From Halopseudomonas salegens (lineage in GTDB: Bacteria; Pseudomonadota; Gammaproteobacteria; Pseudomonadales; Pseudomonadaceae), in contig NZ_LT629787.1 of NCBI RefSeq assembly GCF_900105655.1, positions 2,418,001 through 2,482,000 on the forward strand: a stretch of 64,000 nucleotides of DNA, written 5' to 3'. A model generated the notes under the pieces. That model saw nothing but the letters and a program-made list of their open reading frames with translations. It was not told the DNA's origin and ran no database searches. Shown in pieces: positions 9,418 to 18,591 of this stretch. Within the stretch, counting starts at the first letter, position 1. Every line of letters starts with the position of its first letter. Position numbers and translations under genes: made by a program.

Positions 9418-9930
9418 TTGACAGACGCTACTGCCTATTCACTGCGCACCCCGCAAGCCACCGATGGCTATGCCTTAAGCCAGCTGGTCGAGCGCTGCAA
9501 ACCCTTGGACACCAACTCGGTCTATTGCAACCTGCTGCAATGCAGCGACTTTGCCGACACCGCGATCGCTGCAGTCGCTGAGGATGGCGATCTGGTCGGC
9601 TTTATCTCTGGCTATCGCCCACCAGCGCGCCCGGAAACACTCTTTGTCTGGCAGGTTGCCGTCGACAGCCGCATGCGCGGCCAGGGTCTGGCACTGAAGA
9701 TGTTGCTGGCCCTGGTGGAACGCTTGCGCGCTGACGGTGTAACCCATATGGAAACCACCATCACGCCGGACAACGAAGCCTCACAGGCGCTGTTCAAAAA
9801 GGCTTTCCGCCAACTCGGTGCCGACTACAGCACCAAGGTCAAATTTGCCCGAGACACCCATTTCAATGGCCTGCACGATGACGAAGTGGTCTATCGCGCC
9901 GGTCCTTTCAGCCAAACTGTCACCGCTTGA
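9418..9930 (+). CDS. ectA: L-2,4-diaminobutyrate acetyltransferase EctA
   Basis: Second enzyme of ectoine synthesis: acetyl-CoA plus L-2,4-diaminobutyrate gives N-gamma-acetyl-diaminobutyrate. 170 residues, a single GNAT domain with the acetyl-CoA loop in RMRGQGLALKM (RxxGxG/A type) and the EctA-typical LDTNSVYCNLL segment near the N-terminus. The start is TTG at 9418 with GAGG at 9407-9410, seven bases upstream; no ATG gives a better start, so initiation may be deliberately weak. It is the first gene of ectA-ectB-ectC-ask, all on the plus strand. Confidence 0.93.
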   Translation: MTDATAYSLRTPQATDGYALSQLVERCKPLDTNSVYCNLLQCSDFADTAIAAVAEDGDLVGFISGYRPPARPETLFVWQVAVDSRMRGQGLALKMLLALVERLRADGVTHMETTITPDNEASQALFKKAFRQLGADYSTKVKFARDTHFNGLHDDEVVYRAGPFSQTVTA

Positions 9931-9944
9931 AACCAGGAGCACCC

Positions 9945-11231
9945 ATGACTACTTTCGAACAGTTCGAACAACATGAATCCGGCATTCGCAGCTACTGCCG
10001 TTCGTTCCCGGTTATTTTCAAGCAGGCACGCGGTGCCGAACTGATCACTCAGGATGGCAAGTCCTACATCGACTTTCTCGCCGGTGCCGGCACCCTGAAC
10101 TACGGCCATAACAACCCGGTTCTGAAGAAAGCGCTGATCGACTATCTGGCCGATGATGGTCTGACCCATGGCCTGGATATGTACTCGGAAGCCAAGGAAA
10201 ACTTCCTTGAAGTCTTCCATCGCGTGATTCTGGAACCGCGTGGCTATGGCGACTACGTCACCCAGTTCAGCGGCCCTACCGGTACCAACTCGGTGGAAGC
10301 AGCGTTGAAACTGGCGCGCAAGATAACCGGCCGCAACAACGTGATCAGCTTTACCAACGGCTTCCACGGTTGCTCCATTGGTGCCCTCGCGGTGACGGGT
10401 AACCAGCATCACCGTGGTGCTGCCGGCGTCGCCCTGACGGATGTCAGCCGCATGCCGTATGCCAATTATTTCGGCAAGGACGTCAACACCATCGCCATGA
10501 TGGACAAACTGCTCAGCGATCCCAGCAGCGGTATCGACAAGCCGGCGGCAGTGATTGTTGAGGTAGTCCAGGGTGAAGGTGGCTTGAACACGGCATCTGC
10601 CGAATGGATGCGCAAACTGCAGAAGCTGTGCCGCAAGCACGAGATGTTGCTGATTGCCGATGATATTCAGGCCGGCTGCGGTCGTACCGGCACCTTCTTC
10701 AGCTTTGAAGACATGGATATTCAGCCGGATATCATCACACTCTCCAAGTCCCTCAGCGGTTATGGACTACCCTTTGCTGTAGTGGTCATGCGTCGTGAAC
10801 TGGATCAGTGGGAGCCAGGTGAGCACAACGGCACTTTCCGTGGCAACAATCTGGCTTTCGTTACTGCGGCCGCGGCCATGGAACATTTCTGGACCACGGA
10901 TGAGTTCGCCAAGAGCGTGCAGGCCAAAGGCAAGCTGATCAAGGAGCGCATGCAGAAAATCGTCAGCAAGCACGGCCCTGATTCTCTGTACGTCAAAGGT
11001 CGCGGCATGATGGTTGGTATCAACTGCCCGAATGGCGAGATCGCCTCTGCTATCTGTGCCGAGGCTTTCCAGCACGGCCTGGTGATCGAAACCAGCGGCA
11101 ACCACAGCCAGGTCGTCAAATGCCTGTGCCCGCTGATCATCAGTGAAGAGCAGATCGACACGGCAATGACCATTCTGGATGCGGCCTTTGCCAAGGTCAT
11201 GAAAGAAGAGGCGAGCAGCCAGGCCTCCTGA
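9945..11231 (+). CDS. ectB: Diaminobutyrate-2-oxoglutarate transaminase EctB
   Basis: PLP-dependent class III aminotransferase that converts L-aspartate semialdehyde to L-2,4-diaminobutyrate with glutamate as donor, the entry step of ectoine synthesis. 428 residues from ATG 9945, preceded by AGGAG at 9934-9938; a GTG/ATG further upstream would overlap ectA and is less likely. The sequence shows [17 protein letters not shown] (cofactor phosphate contact), [13 protein letters not shown] with Asp240 for the pyridine nitrogen, and LSKSLSGYG with Lys268 as Schiff-base lysine. Starts 14 bases after ectA. Confidence 0.95.
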   Translation: MTTFEQFEQHESGIRSYCRSFPVIFKQARGAELITQDGKSYIDFLAGAGTLNYGHNNPVLKKALIDYLADDGLTHGLDMYSEAKENFLEVFHRVILEPRGYGDYVTQFSGPTGTNSVEAALKLARKITGRNNVISFTNGFHGCSIGALAVTGNQHHRGAAGVALTDVSRMPYANYFGKDVNTIAMMDKLLSDPSSGIDKPAAVIVEVVQGEGGLNTASAEWMRKLQKLCRKHEMLLIADDIQAGCGRTGTFFSFEDMDIQPDIITLSKSLSGYGLPFAVVVMRRELDQWEPGEHNGTFRGNNLAFVTAAAAMEHFWTTDEFAKSVQAKGKLIKERMQKIVSKHGPDSLYVKGRGMMVGINCPNGEIASAICAEAFQHGLVIETSGNHSQVVKCLCPLIISEEQIDTAMTILDAAFAKVMKEEASSQAS

Positions 11232-11298
11232 TTTGGCCCGCGCTGTGGCCTGGTCCGCAGCGCTGCCCTTACCCATTTACGCTATACAAGGAATTCTT

Positions 11299-11688
11299 AT
11301 GATTGTTCGTACTCTGGATGAATGCACCAGCTCCGATCGCCGCGTCAAAGCCGAAAACGGCAACTGGGAGAGTGTGCGCATGTTGTTGAAAGACGACAAC
11401 ATGGGCTTCTCGTTCCACATCACTACCATCTTTGCCGGTACCGAGACCCACATTCATTACAAGAACCACCTGGAGTCAGTCTACTGCATGAGCGGTAATG
11501 GCGAGATCAAGACCCTGTCCGACGGCAAGGTCTATCAGATACAGCCGGGCACCCTCTACATCCTCGACAGGCATGACGAACACATGCTGTACGGCGGTAG
11601 CGAAGACATGAAAATGGCCTGCGTATTCAACCCGCCGCTGTCCGGCAAGGAAGTACATGATAAAGATGGTGTTTATCCGGTCGACTGA
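11299..11688 (+). CDS. ectC: Ectoine synthase EctC
   Basis: Metal-dependent cupin that cyclises N-gamma-acetyl-diaminobutyrate to ectoine, the final step. 129 residues from ATG 11299 with AAGGA at 11288-11292; the longer open frame upstream is not supported. Likely iron ligands by comparison with characterised EctC are Glu59 (HLESVYC), Tyr87 and His92 ([10 protein letters not shown]). No ectD hydroxylase follows, so hydroxyectoine would need a gene elsewhere. The ectC-ask gap holds a strong hairpin. Confidence 0.95.
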   Translation: MIVRTLDECTSSDRRVKAENGNWESVRMLLKDDNMGFSFHITTIFAGTETHIHYKNHLESVYCMSGNGEIKTLSDGKVYQIQPGTLYILDRHDEHMLYGGSEDMKMACVFNPPLSGKEVHDKDGVYPVD

Positions 11689-11726
11689 TCAGGCCACTCA
11701 ACTGTCTGGCAGCTGTTAGACAAACC

Positions 11727-11758
11727 GATGCGGGAGCTGGTGATCCAGTTTCCGCATC
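11727..11758 (+). other. Strong hairpin between ectC and ask
   Basis: Arms 11727-11740 and 11745-11758 pair over all 14 positions (two as G-U) around a TGAT loop. No T run follows, so it is more likely an mRNA-processing, stabilising or partial-attenuation structure than a simple terminator. It would let ectABC and ask be made in different amounts from one operon. Confidence 0.6.
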
Positions 11759-11814
11759 ATGCCAGTAGCCAAGTACAAAACGCCCACACACCCAGAATGA
11801 CGGTAACCAGGACT

Positions 11815-13245
11815 ATGCATACAGTAGAGAAAATCGGCGGCACCTCAATGAGCCGCTTTGACGAAGTACTGAACAACATTTTCATTGGCCAACGTCAGGG
11901 TAGCGAACTGTATCAGCGTGTCTTCGTTGTCTCCGCTTACTCTGGCATGACCAATGCCCTGCTCGAGCACAAAAAAACCGGTGAGCCCGGCGTTTACGAG
12001 CGTTTCGCCGACGCCACCAACGAAGATGCCTGGGGTGATGCGCTGGATACGGTGCTGGAAACCGTACTGGTGAAAAATGCCGAGCTGTTCCCCGGCAAAT
12101 ATGAGCGTCAAGCTGCTGATCGATTCATTGAGGGTCGCATCAGCGATGTGCGTGACTGCATGACCAGCCTGCAGCAGCTGTGTTCCTACGGCCATTTTCA
12201 GCTGGAAGAGCACCTGATGAAGGTGCGCGAAATGCTTGCTTCGCTCGGCGAAGCCCACAGCGCATTCAATACGGTTCTGGCACTCAAGACGGCTGGCATC
12301 AATGCCCGCCTGGTTGATCTGACCGGCTGGAATCAAAGCCAGGCCAAGTCCTTTCAGGACATGATCAAGGACAGCTTTGATGGTATTGACCTGAGCAAGG
12401 AGCTGGTGGTTGCCACCGGTTATGCGCACTGCAGCGAAGGCCTGATGAACACCTTTGATCGTGGCTACAGCGAAATTACCTTTGCGCAGATTGCTGCCAC
12501 AACTGGCGCGCGTGAAGCCGTCATCCACAAGGAATATCACCTTTCCAGCGCCGATCCGAACAAGGTTGGCGTCGACAAGGTAGTGACCATCGGCCGGACC
12601 AATTATGACGTGGCTGACCAGCTGTCCAACTTGGGGATGGAAGCCATTCATCCGAAAGCAGCGCGTACCTTGCGCCGGGCCGGCATTCAGCTGCGCATCA
12701 AGAATGCCTTTGAGCCGGATCATACGGGTACGCTGATCAGCCAGGATTATGTCAGCGAAAAGCCCTGTGTCGAAATTATTGCCGGCCGCAAGGATGTTTA
12801 CGCGCTTGAGGTTTTCGACCAGGAAATGCTGGGTGATGTGGGTTATGACATCGAGATTACCCGCCTGCTCAAGCAGCTCAAGCTGTATCTGGTGAACAAG
12901 GATTCGGATGCCAACAGCATCACCTATTACGTTGCCGGCTCGCGCAAGATGATCAACCGGGCAGCGCGTCTGATCGAGGAAAAGTATCCGATGTCCGAGG
13001 TCAATGTGCATAACATTGCCCTGGTATCTGCCATCGGCTCCGACCTCAAGGTCAAGGGTATTCTGGCCAAGACGGTCGCGGCACTGGCTGAAGCAGGCAT
13101 CAGCATCCAGGCGGTACACCAGTCGATGCGCCAGGTTGAAATGCAGTGCATCGTCAAGGAAGAGGATTATGACGCGGCGGTAGTAGCCTTGCACAAGGCA
13201 CTGATCGAGCCGGAAAATCATGGCGACGTGATTGTCGCCGCCTGA
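11815..13245 (+). CDS. ask_ect: Ectoine-cluster aspartate kinase
   Basis: Phosphorylates L-aspartate, feeding aspartate semialdehyde into ectoine synthesis; this specialised form is linked to ect clusters and in studied cases shows altered feedback control. 476 residues from ATG 11815 (MHTVEKIGGTSM), the family's usual N-terminus; an in-frame ATG at 11797 is possible, and the longest open frame (11728) would start inside the intergenic hairpin. The kinase signature KIGGTS is at residues 6-11 in place of the common KFGGTS. The C-terminal 160 residues hold two ACT-type regulatory domains (AIGSDLKVKGI, SIQAVHQSMRQVEM). The ribosome site is weak, consistent with lower expression than ectABC. Ends the operon. 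Confidence 0.92.
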   Translation: MHTVEKIGGTSMSRFDEVLNNIFIGQRQGSELYQRVFVVSAYSGMTNALLEHKKTGEPGVYERFADATNEDAWGDALDTVLETVLVKNAELFPGKYERQAADRFIEGRISDVRDCMTSLQQLCSYGHFQLEEHLMKVREMLASLGEAHSAFNTVLALKTAGINARLVDLTGWNQSQAKSFQDMIKDSFDGIDLSKELVVATGYAHCSEGLMNTFDRGYSEITFAQIAATTGAREAVIHKEYHLSSADPNKVGVDKVVTIGRTNYDVADQLSNLGMEAIHPKAARTLRRAGIQLRIKNAFEPDHTGTLISQDYVSEKPCVEIIAGRKDVYALEVFDQEMLGDVGYDIEITRLLKQLKLYLVNKDSDANSITYYVAGSRKMINRAARLIEEKYPMSEVNVHNIALVSAIGSDLKVKGILAKTVAALAEAGISIQAVHQSMRQVEMQCIVKEEDYDAAVVALHKALIEPENHGDVIVAA

Positions 13246-13261
13246 TGGCACAGCTTGAAAT

Positions 13262-13289
13262 AAAAACCGGTGCACTGCACCGGTTTTTT
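13262..13289. terminator. Bidirectional intrinsic terminator after ask
   Basis: Perfect 10 bp stem AAAACCGGTG / CACCGGTTTT with a 5-base loop (13263-13287) and T's after it. The A-rich side serves as the T run on the minus strand, so it can end both the ectoine operon and the convergent hydrolase gene. Confidence 0.9.
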
Positions 13290-13320
13290 ATGGACTGTAA
13301 TCCGTTTCAGGCATCAACCT

Positions 13321-14211
13321 TTACGCCACTTCCGTCGATTGATCCAACAAAAAAGCACTGACTCGCTGCGCCGCAGCTGATGAATCTTCCTGCATAAAGC
13401 AATGCCCGCCGGTAATGGATTCTGCGCTGACCTGAGCATTGAGCTTTGCCCAGCGGGTTACGGCCTGGCGTACAAAGGGGTAGCTCTGGTCACCATAGAT
13501 CACCCGGGTCGGCGTGCGCACCCGGCGTAGCGATGCCCAGAGGCGTTGCGGCATGGAATCGAAAACTTCCGCTTCACGGCTGGGGCGGCATTTGAGCTCA
13601 ACACCCAATTCGGCATGATCGCGCAAAGCGTGCTCGATGTGCGCGCGGAAGGCCGCCTCTTCCCAACCACGGAACATACCCCGGTTGTGCAGGGCACCGT
13701 AGGCGGTATCCCGGTCAGGCCAGTGGTGACGACGTGCGCGCGCCTTGTCTGCAATCGGATTGCGACGTACACCGATCAGGCTGAGGCTCTGGCGCAAGGC
13801 AATCAATGATTGCGGGAAAAGCACCGGATCAAGCAGCACGGCGGCCTGAAACGCTTGCGGATGCTGAGCCATGATCAGACTGGTCAATACACCACCAAAA
13901 CTGTGCCCGCAGGCCAGATGCGGCACCGTGCCAAACTGGCCGTTGCCGGCCTGAAAGGCTTCATAGGCCAGTTCGGCGTTGCGGTTCCAGCCGACAAAAT
14001 GGCCGCCATGCTCGCTCTCACCATGGCCCTGCAGATCACACAGCCAGAGATCAAAATCATCCGACAAGGCTGCCAGAAGCGGCTCATAGGTGCGGGTACA
14101 GAAGCCATTGCCATGCAGAAAGTGCAGTAGCGGCTTGCCGCTGGGGGCGGTGTGCCAGCCACGCAGGGCAAAACCAGCGGAAGTGTCATGGGACCAGGGG
14201 AACAACTGCAT
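13321..14211 (-). CDS. Alpha/beta hydrolase fold protein
   Basis: 296 residues from ATG 14211, which begins MQLFPWSHD; AAGG lies upstream, and a longer GTG start at 14238 is less likely. It has the typical alpha/beta hydrolase layout: oxyanion motif HGNGF at residues 33-37, nucleophile elbow GHSFGG with Ser104, and a late GGHCFMQED segment supplying the catalytic His. No signal peptide is present, so cytosolic. The substrate cannot be inferred; it may act on esters, lactones or epoxides. It is not in an obvious operon: it converges with the ectoine terminator and is separated from the DUF1826 gene by about 110 bases. Confidence 0.8.
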   Translation of the reverse strand: MQLFPWSHDTSAGFALRGWHTAPSGKPLLHFLHGNGFCTRTYEPLLAALSDDFDLWLCDLQGHGESEHGGHFVGWNRNAELAYEAFQAGNGQFGTVPHLACGHSFGGVLTSLIMAQHPQAFQAAVLLDPVLFPQSLIALRQSLSLIGVRRNPIADKARARRHHWPDRDTAYGALHNRGMFRGWEEAAFRAHIEHALRDHAELGVELKCRPSREAEVFDSMPQRLWASLRRVRTPTRVIYGDQSYPFVRQAVTRWAKLNAQVSAESITGGHCFMQEDSSAAAQRVSAFLLDQSTEVA

Positions 14212-14323
14212 CGTGAGAGCCTTGGCAAGTAAAACCACAGTTTACACAGCCAAGCCGCATGGCCCCAAGCCGGAAAATGCAACGCTGCAATGCCAGCCTG
14301 CAACAATTCAGGCCACCTTGCCG

Positions 14324-14977
14324 TCAACCAATGGCATCCAGTGACAGCATCAAGCGTGACTCATCCATTACCGGGCGCGGCGACCGATGCACAATCCCCT
14401 GTCCCACATCACCCGGCCAACTTTCCCCCTTCAGCAAGGCGATCGAGCCGCAGTCGACACTGCCGGTTGCCGGCAAAGAAGTCCAGGCATCTGCTGCCGG
14501 GGACCCCAAGTCATCCCGTGGCAGGTTGTCGTTCTGCAACCACTCAGTGCCAGGACCATAATAGGTGGTGACCAGCCGAATGCCGACCTTGTCCACGTGC
14601 CAACGCGGACACATAGCCCGGTCCAGCACGCGCAGGCGCAAACCAACACACTCAGCGTCCAGCAGGCAGGCATACATAGCCACCAACATCTGCACATCGG
14701 CAACAAAGTCAGCGTGACCGGGCACATGCTCAAGCCCGGCAAATAGCCGACTCAGGTCAGGTGCTTCATTCTCCGATGCCAGGGTAATACTGGTGGCTAC
14801 GCTCAAGGGGGCCTGGCTGGCCAGTGCCCGAGCGACAAAGCCCTGCAGATTGTCTGTCAATGAACGCTGCCAAACGGCAAGATTGACCCCGTCATTCAGC
14901 GCCGCGAGCAGCACCTCCGCTTCAGCACCCTGGGCAACATGTGGCCAGGACGCAGCCGATCTGGCCAAGGCACTCAT
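14324..14977 (-). CDS. DUF1826 family protein, partner of the COG0523 GTPase
   Basis: 217 residues, matching the uncharacterised DUF1826 family as I recognise it. It overlaps the upstream GTPase gene by four bases, so both come from one transcript; this pairing is known in Pseudomonas, where the GTPase is zinc-responsive. The second half shows His127-x-Asp129 (RWHVDK), a distal His197 (GIVHRSP) and Arg208, spaced like the metal- and cofactor-binding residues of Fe(II)/2-oxoglutarate dioxygenases or related double-stranded beta-helix enzymes. That fold is my inference. No signal peptide is seen. Function unknown. Confidence 0.75.
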   Translation of the reverse strand: MSALARSAASWPHVAQGAEAEVLLAALNDGVNLAVWQRSLTDNLQGFVARALASQAPLSVATSITLASENEAPDLSRLFAGLEHVPGHADFVADVQMLVAMYACLLDAECVGLRLRVLDRAMCPRWHVDKVGIRLVTTYYGPGTEWLQNDNLPRDDLGSPAADAWTSLPATGSVDCGSIALLKGESWPGDVGQGIVHRSPRPVMDESRLMLSLDAIG

Positions 14978-16188
14978 GCGGCTTCCTCAGTCCATGGACC
15001 AAAGGGATCAGGCAGCTGCGCCCAGGCATCCGGGCCACGAGCAAACTCTTCATCACTCAACAGACAGGCCTGCAGCTCAGCCTTGAGCCGGTCGAAGTCA
15101 ACATGCTGACCAATGAACACCAATTCCTGCCGACAATCACCAAAATCACCCTGCCACTTCTGTTTTATTGCCTGCCGGCTGGCCTCGTCATCCGGCCAAT
15201 GCTGCTCGGGCACATAACGCCACCAGCGCCCGGCATAGCCATAGCGCATCTGGGTACCTGCCTGCGACCAGCTGCCGGCCTCCTCCGGGCGACTGGCCAG
15301 CCAGAAAAAACCCTTGCTGCGCAACAAGCGACCATTGCGCAGCCCCGTGTGCAAGAAGTGATGAAAGCGCTCGGGATGAAAGGGGCGCCAGGCACGGAAA
15401 CTGGTAGACGCAATGCCGTACTCCTCGGTTTCCGGCACATGCTCTCCGCGCATCTCCTTCAGCCAACCAGGTGCCAGTGCGGCGCGGTCAAAGCTGAAAC
15501 GTCCGGTGTCGAGCACCTTCTCAAGCGGCACCTGCCCCATCACCGCGGGAATAATCTCGGCTTCGGCGTTAAGGCTGCGCAGAATCGCTTGCAACTCCTC
15601 CCGATCGGCAGTCGAAATCAGGTCCATCTTGCTGACCAGGATCACATCGGCAAACTCTACCTGCTCGATCAGCAGGTCGGTAACCGAACGGGCATCGTCC
15701 TCACCCAGGGTTTCACCCCGACTGGCCAGACTATCGGCGGCCTGGTAATCATTCAGAAAGTTGAGCCCGTCGACTACCGTCACCATGGTATCCAGTCGCG
15801 CCATATCGGACAGGCTGCGGCCTTGCTCATCGCGGAAAGTGAAGGTTTCCGCCACCGGCAGGGGTTCGGAAATTCCCGTGGACTCAATCAGCAGATAATC
15901 AAAACGTCCCTCGCTGGCCAGTCGGGCAACCTCTTCCAGCAGGTCTTCGCGCAGGGTGCAACAGATACACCCGTTGCTCATTTCCACCAGCTTTTCTTCC
16001 GCACGATTGAGGCTGACATCACGCTGCACCTCTGCGCCATCGATATTGATCTCACTCATATCGTTGACGATGACGGCCACCCGGCGGTTGTCACGGTTCT
16101 TCAGGATCTGGTTGAGCAAGGTACTTTTGCCGGCGCCAAGAAAGCCGGACAGCACAGTGACGGGTAACAGATTGGGTTCAGTAGTCAT
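14974..16188 (-). CDS. zigA: COG0523 (CobW/ZigA-type) metal-handling GTPase
   Basis: G3E-family GTPase proposed to deliver zinc to client proteins when zinc is scarce. 404 residues starting at ATG 16188 with a strong GGAGG upstream. The P-loop GFLGAGKS is at residues 15-22 and the metal-binding CICC motif at 74-77 ([11 protein letters not shown]). The C-terminal CobW_C domain contains the His-rich run [13 protein letters not shown] palindrome resembling a Zur operator lies 20-29 bases before the start. The downstream DUF1826 gene overlaps by four bases. I am sure of the family; the symbol rests on the Pseudomonas-type pairing with DUF1826 and the operator. Confidence 0.8.
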   Translation of the reverse strand: MTTEPNLLPVTVLSGFLGAGKSTLLNQILKNRDNRRVAVIVNDMSEINIDGAEVQRDVSLNRAEEKLVEMSNGCICCTLREDLLEEVARLASEGRFDYLLIESTGISEPLPVAETFTFRDEQGRSLSDMARLDTMVTVVDGLNFLNDYQAADSLASRGETLGEDDARSVTDLLIEQVEFADVILVSKMDLISTADREELQAILRSLNAEAEIIPAVMGQVPLEKVLDTGRFSFDRAALAPGWLKEMRGEHVPETEEYGIASTSFRAWRPFHPERFHHFLHTGLRNGRLLRSKGFFWLASRPEEAGSWSQAGTQMRYGYAGRWWRYVPEQHWPDDEASRQAIKQKWQGDFGDCRQELVFIGQHVDFDRLKAELQACLLSDEEFARGPDAWAQLPDPFGPWTEEAA

Positions 16189-16198
16189 CAGGCACCTC

Positions 16199-16221
16199 CG
16201 ATATATTTGTTATAACATATC
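16199..16221. promoter_or_regulatory. Zur-like operator candidate upstream of the COG0523 gene
   Basis: The core TGTTATAACA (16208-16217) is a perfect 10-base palindrome, extended on one side to GTTATAACATATC. One half matches the gammaproteobacterial Zur consensus (TATAACATTTC) at 10 of 11 positions; the other half is poor. It sits immediately before a gene family commonly under Zur control. Confidence 0.5.
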
Positions 16222-16281
16222 AAATGTATCGGTAAATGCCTAGTTAGCGGGCAGCGATTGTGCGCTGCCCGCAGAGGGATA

Positions 16282-17130
16282 TCAGGGATTCAGCGAGTCA
16301 AAGGCAGCCCCTTCCGCCTCGGCTGCAGCCGCACGCATCTTGATCAGATCCTTGATTTTGCGATGCGGGAAAACGTAGAACTGGTCATTCTCTACCGCTT
16401 TCAGCGTCATTTCAGCAATGTCTGTTGCCTGGATTCTGCCCTTGGCTACCGCTTGCTTGATCATCTCGGTGCGCTTTTTCATCATTTCGCTCGGCTCAAC
16501 CGTATCCGCCTTGTCTTCCGGGCGATTACGCGCAGACTCATGAATCGCGGTAGGGAAAAACGCCGGGCAGAGACAGGTGACACCAACCTTGGAACCAGCA
16601 TCACGCAGATCGAGTGCCAGGGTTTCCGACAACGCCACCACAGAGTGCTTGGTAACGTTATAGATCGCCATGCTCGGACCGTTCAACCAACCGGCAGCGG
16701 AAGCGGTATTGATGATATGCCCTTCACCCTGCTCGATCAGCATCGGAGTGAAAACCTTCACCCCCCAGACCACGCCATACAGGTTGACGCCCATAACCCA
16801 TTCCCAGTCGGCCACCGTGTTTTCCCACGCTGGACCACCGACGCTGACACCCGCATTGTTGAAAATCAGATGCGCCGCACCAAAGCGCGACTTGCACAGT
16901 TCAGCCAGGGCCTCGACCTGCTCAAGGCTGGACACATCCAGCTTCATGGTGGCGGATTCGGTAGCCGGGTGTGTTTCAGCGACCAGGCGCAGGGTTTCCT
17001 GCATTCCCTTTTCATCGACATCACCGAGCACCAGGTGCATGCCACGGGCTGCACAGCTCAGTGCCAGCTCACGTCCCAGACCACTGCCGCCGCCGGTGAT
17101 TACTGCCACCTTGCCTTGAAAATCCTGCAT
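16282..17130 (-). CDS. Short-chain dehydrogenase/reductase
   Basis: NAD(P)-dependent SDR of 282 residues. The cofactor motif TGGGSGLG is at residues 12-19, NNAG at 91-94, and the catalytic Ser144, Tyr157 and Lys161 (YNVTK) are all in place. The Asp near residue 37 (LGDVDE) at the end of beta-2 suggests NAD preference. The sequence resembles environmental 'SDR family oxidoreductase' proteins of no fixed substrate. It stands alone, about 90 bases downstream of the start of the COG0523 gene, and is divergent from the solute-binding protein gene. Confidence 0.85.
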   Translation of the reverse strand: MQDFQGKVAVITGGGSGLGRELALSCAARGMHLVLGDVDEKGMQETLRLVAETHPATESATMKLDVSSLEQVEALAELCKSRFGAAHLIFNNAGVSVGGPAWENTVADWEWVMGVNLYGVVWGVKVFTPMLIEQGEGHIINTASAAGWLNGPSMAIYNVTKHSVVALSETLALDLRDAGSKVGVTCLCPAFFPTAIHESARNRPEDKADTVEPSEMMKKRTEMIKQAVAKGRIQATDIAEMTLKAVENDQFYVFPHRKIKDLIKMRAAAAEAEGAAFDSLNP

Positions 17131-17322
17131 CTGTGTTCTCCTGTCAGTAGGGTTGCCGTAGGCATTAGCCGGTCATTAAACCCGCTGCCGCTGCGTACTG
17201 CCAGCCCCATCGGCCATGGTGATTGTGGAGGTTAAACCCGAGTGATGCGCAACCCGGGAAATCGGCTATGCTCAATCAATAATGACCTATCAGTCACACC
17301 CTGTTCAACGCTGGTGACCGTC

Positions 17323-18591
17323 ATGCGTTCATGGTTGTTTGTTCTCAGTCTGTTGGCTTGTCTGCCGTTGGCAGCTGCTGAACCCGTTCGGCTGACGACT
17401 GACATCATGCCGCCCTATCAAGTCCGCGAAGGCGACCAGCTTGCCGGCAGCTCTGTCGACGCCCTTGACTGTATTTTCCGGGCCCTTGAACGCAACTACG
17501 AGATTCGCGTTTTCCCCTGGGAACGCGCCATGCATGAAGTCGCAGCGCAACGCGCGGATGCGTTCTTTTCCGCGACGCGAATGGCCCGCGCCAATCACTT
17601 CGCCACGCTCAGCGCTCCCCTGGCGCTGGAAAAATGGTACTGGTACAGCAATGTTCCGGTTGCCCCGCGCCACCTTTTGAGTGGTAGCCAGCCCCTGCGC
17701 ATCGGCGGATTGCGCGGCAGCAACCAGGTAGCCTGGCTGCATGAACACGGGGTAAAAATTACCGTACAGGTCAATACCACTCGACAGTTGCTCCAACTGC
17801 TCGCTGCGGGCCGAATCGATGCCTTTGTGGCTGACCAGAGCACATTGAACATCGAGCTGACTCACCTGCCGACGGACATGCGTCCGGCTCATGAACATTT
17901 TCTGCAATACAGCACGCTCGGTGTCTATTTTGGGCATCATTTCCTGCAGCAGGAAACCGATTTCCTGCCACTGTTCAATGCCGAGATTCATGGTTGCATC
18001 GGAGAGATCAACAGCCTGAGCCCGGAAGAACGCCAACACATCGCCCGCCAGTTTGCACAGCATTTCGCTCACTGGGTAGAGTTGCCCGACATCATTGCCG
18101 CCGTTCAGGCACAAAACAGCCAGCACGAAGGCATCAGCCAAACCGACATCAACCGGCTTGATCAGCAGTGGATGAACGAAACAGCCTTGCGCGAACAACC
18201 ATTGATCCAGTCCGTGCTCGAGCGGCCACTATCCCGTTGGTTGCAAACCCGCCAGGGTCTCAGTGCGCGGCTGATCAGCGAAATAATAATCACCGATCGC
18301 CATGGCCTGAACGTCGCGGTCAGTGAGATCACCACCGATTATTGGCAAGGCGATGAAGCCAAGTTTCAGCGGGCGTTCTTCAGCAAGGATTCCCGGCCGT
18401 TTCTCGGCGTACTGGAATACGATCAGTCCAGCCAACGCTACCATGTGCACTTCAGCAGTCAGATTCTCGACCCGCAGTCCGGCGAAGTCATTGGTGTCAT
18501 GGTTATTGGTCTGGATATCGGCAAGGCCCTGCGGCAGCTCAACCAGAACCGATCCTGGACTGGCACGGTCGACCATGCAATCAGCCGCTGA
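17323..18591 (+). CDS. Periplasmic solute-binding protein fused to a Cache-like sensor domain
   Basis: 422 residues from ATG 17323, giving a clear signal peptide (MRSWLFVLSLLACLPLAAA). Residues about 20-260 look like a family 3 extracellular solute-binding domain (LTTDIMPPYQV, ALERNYEIRVFPWERAM). The remaining 150 residues read like a periplasmic Cache/PDC sensor module: IITDRHGLNVAVSEIT, then TDYWQGDEAKFQ and GEVIGVMVIGLDIG, all typical of ligand-binding domains of chemoreceptors. There is no transmembrane helix or output domain, so the whole protein should be free in the periplasm. No transporter genes are adjacent. The start is uncertain because the ribosome site is weak. Role unknown; possibly a co-receptor. 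Confidence 0.65.
   Translation: MRSWLFVLSLLACLPLAAAEPVRLTTDIMPPYQVREGDQLAGSSVDALDCIFRALERNYEIRVFPWERAMHEVAAQRADAFFSATRMARANHFATLSAPLALEKWYWYSNVPVAPRHLLSGSQPLRIGGLRGSNQVAWLHEHGVKITVQVNTTRQLLQLLAAGRIDAFVADQSTLNIELTHLPTDMRPAHEHFLQYSTLGVYFGHHFLQQETDFLPLFNAEIHGCIGEINSLSPEERQHIARQFAQHFAHWVELPDIIAAVQAQNSQHEGISQTDINRLDQQWMNETALREQPLIQSVLERPLSRWLQTRQGLSARLISEIIITDRHGLNVAVSEITTDYWQGDEAKFQRAFFSKDSRPFLGVLEYDQSSQRYHVHFSSQILDPQSGEVIGVMVIGLDIGKALRQLNQNRSWTGTVDHAISR

Noticed and set aside
11845..13275. 476-codon open frame antisense to the ectoine aspartokinase
   Set aside because: It mirrors ask codon by codon, has no recognisable domain, and follows from biased codon use in a GC-rich gene.
14941..16167. 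408-codon open frame antisense to the COG0523 GTPase
   Set aside because: Shadow of a gene with clear P-loop and CICC motifs.
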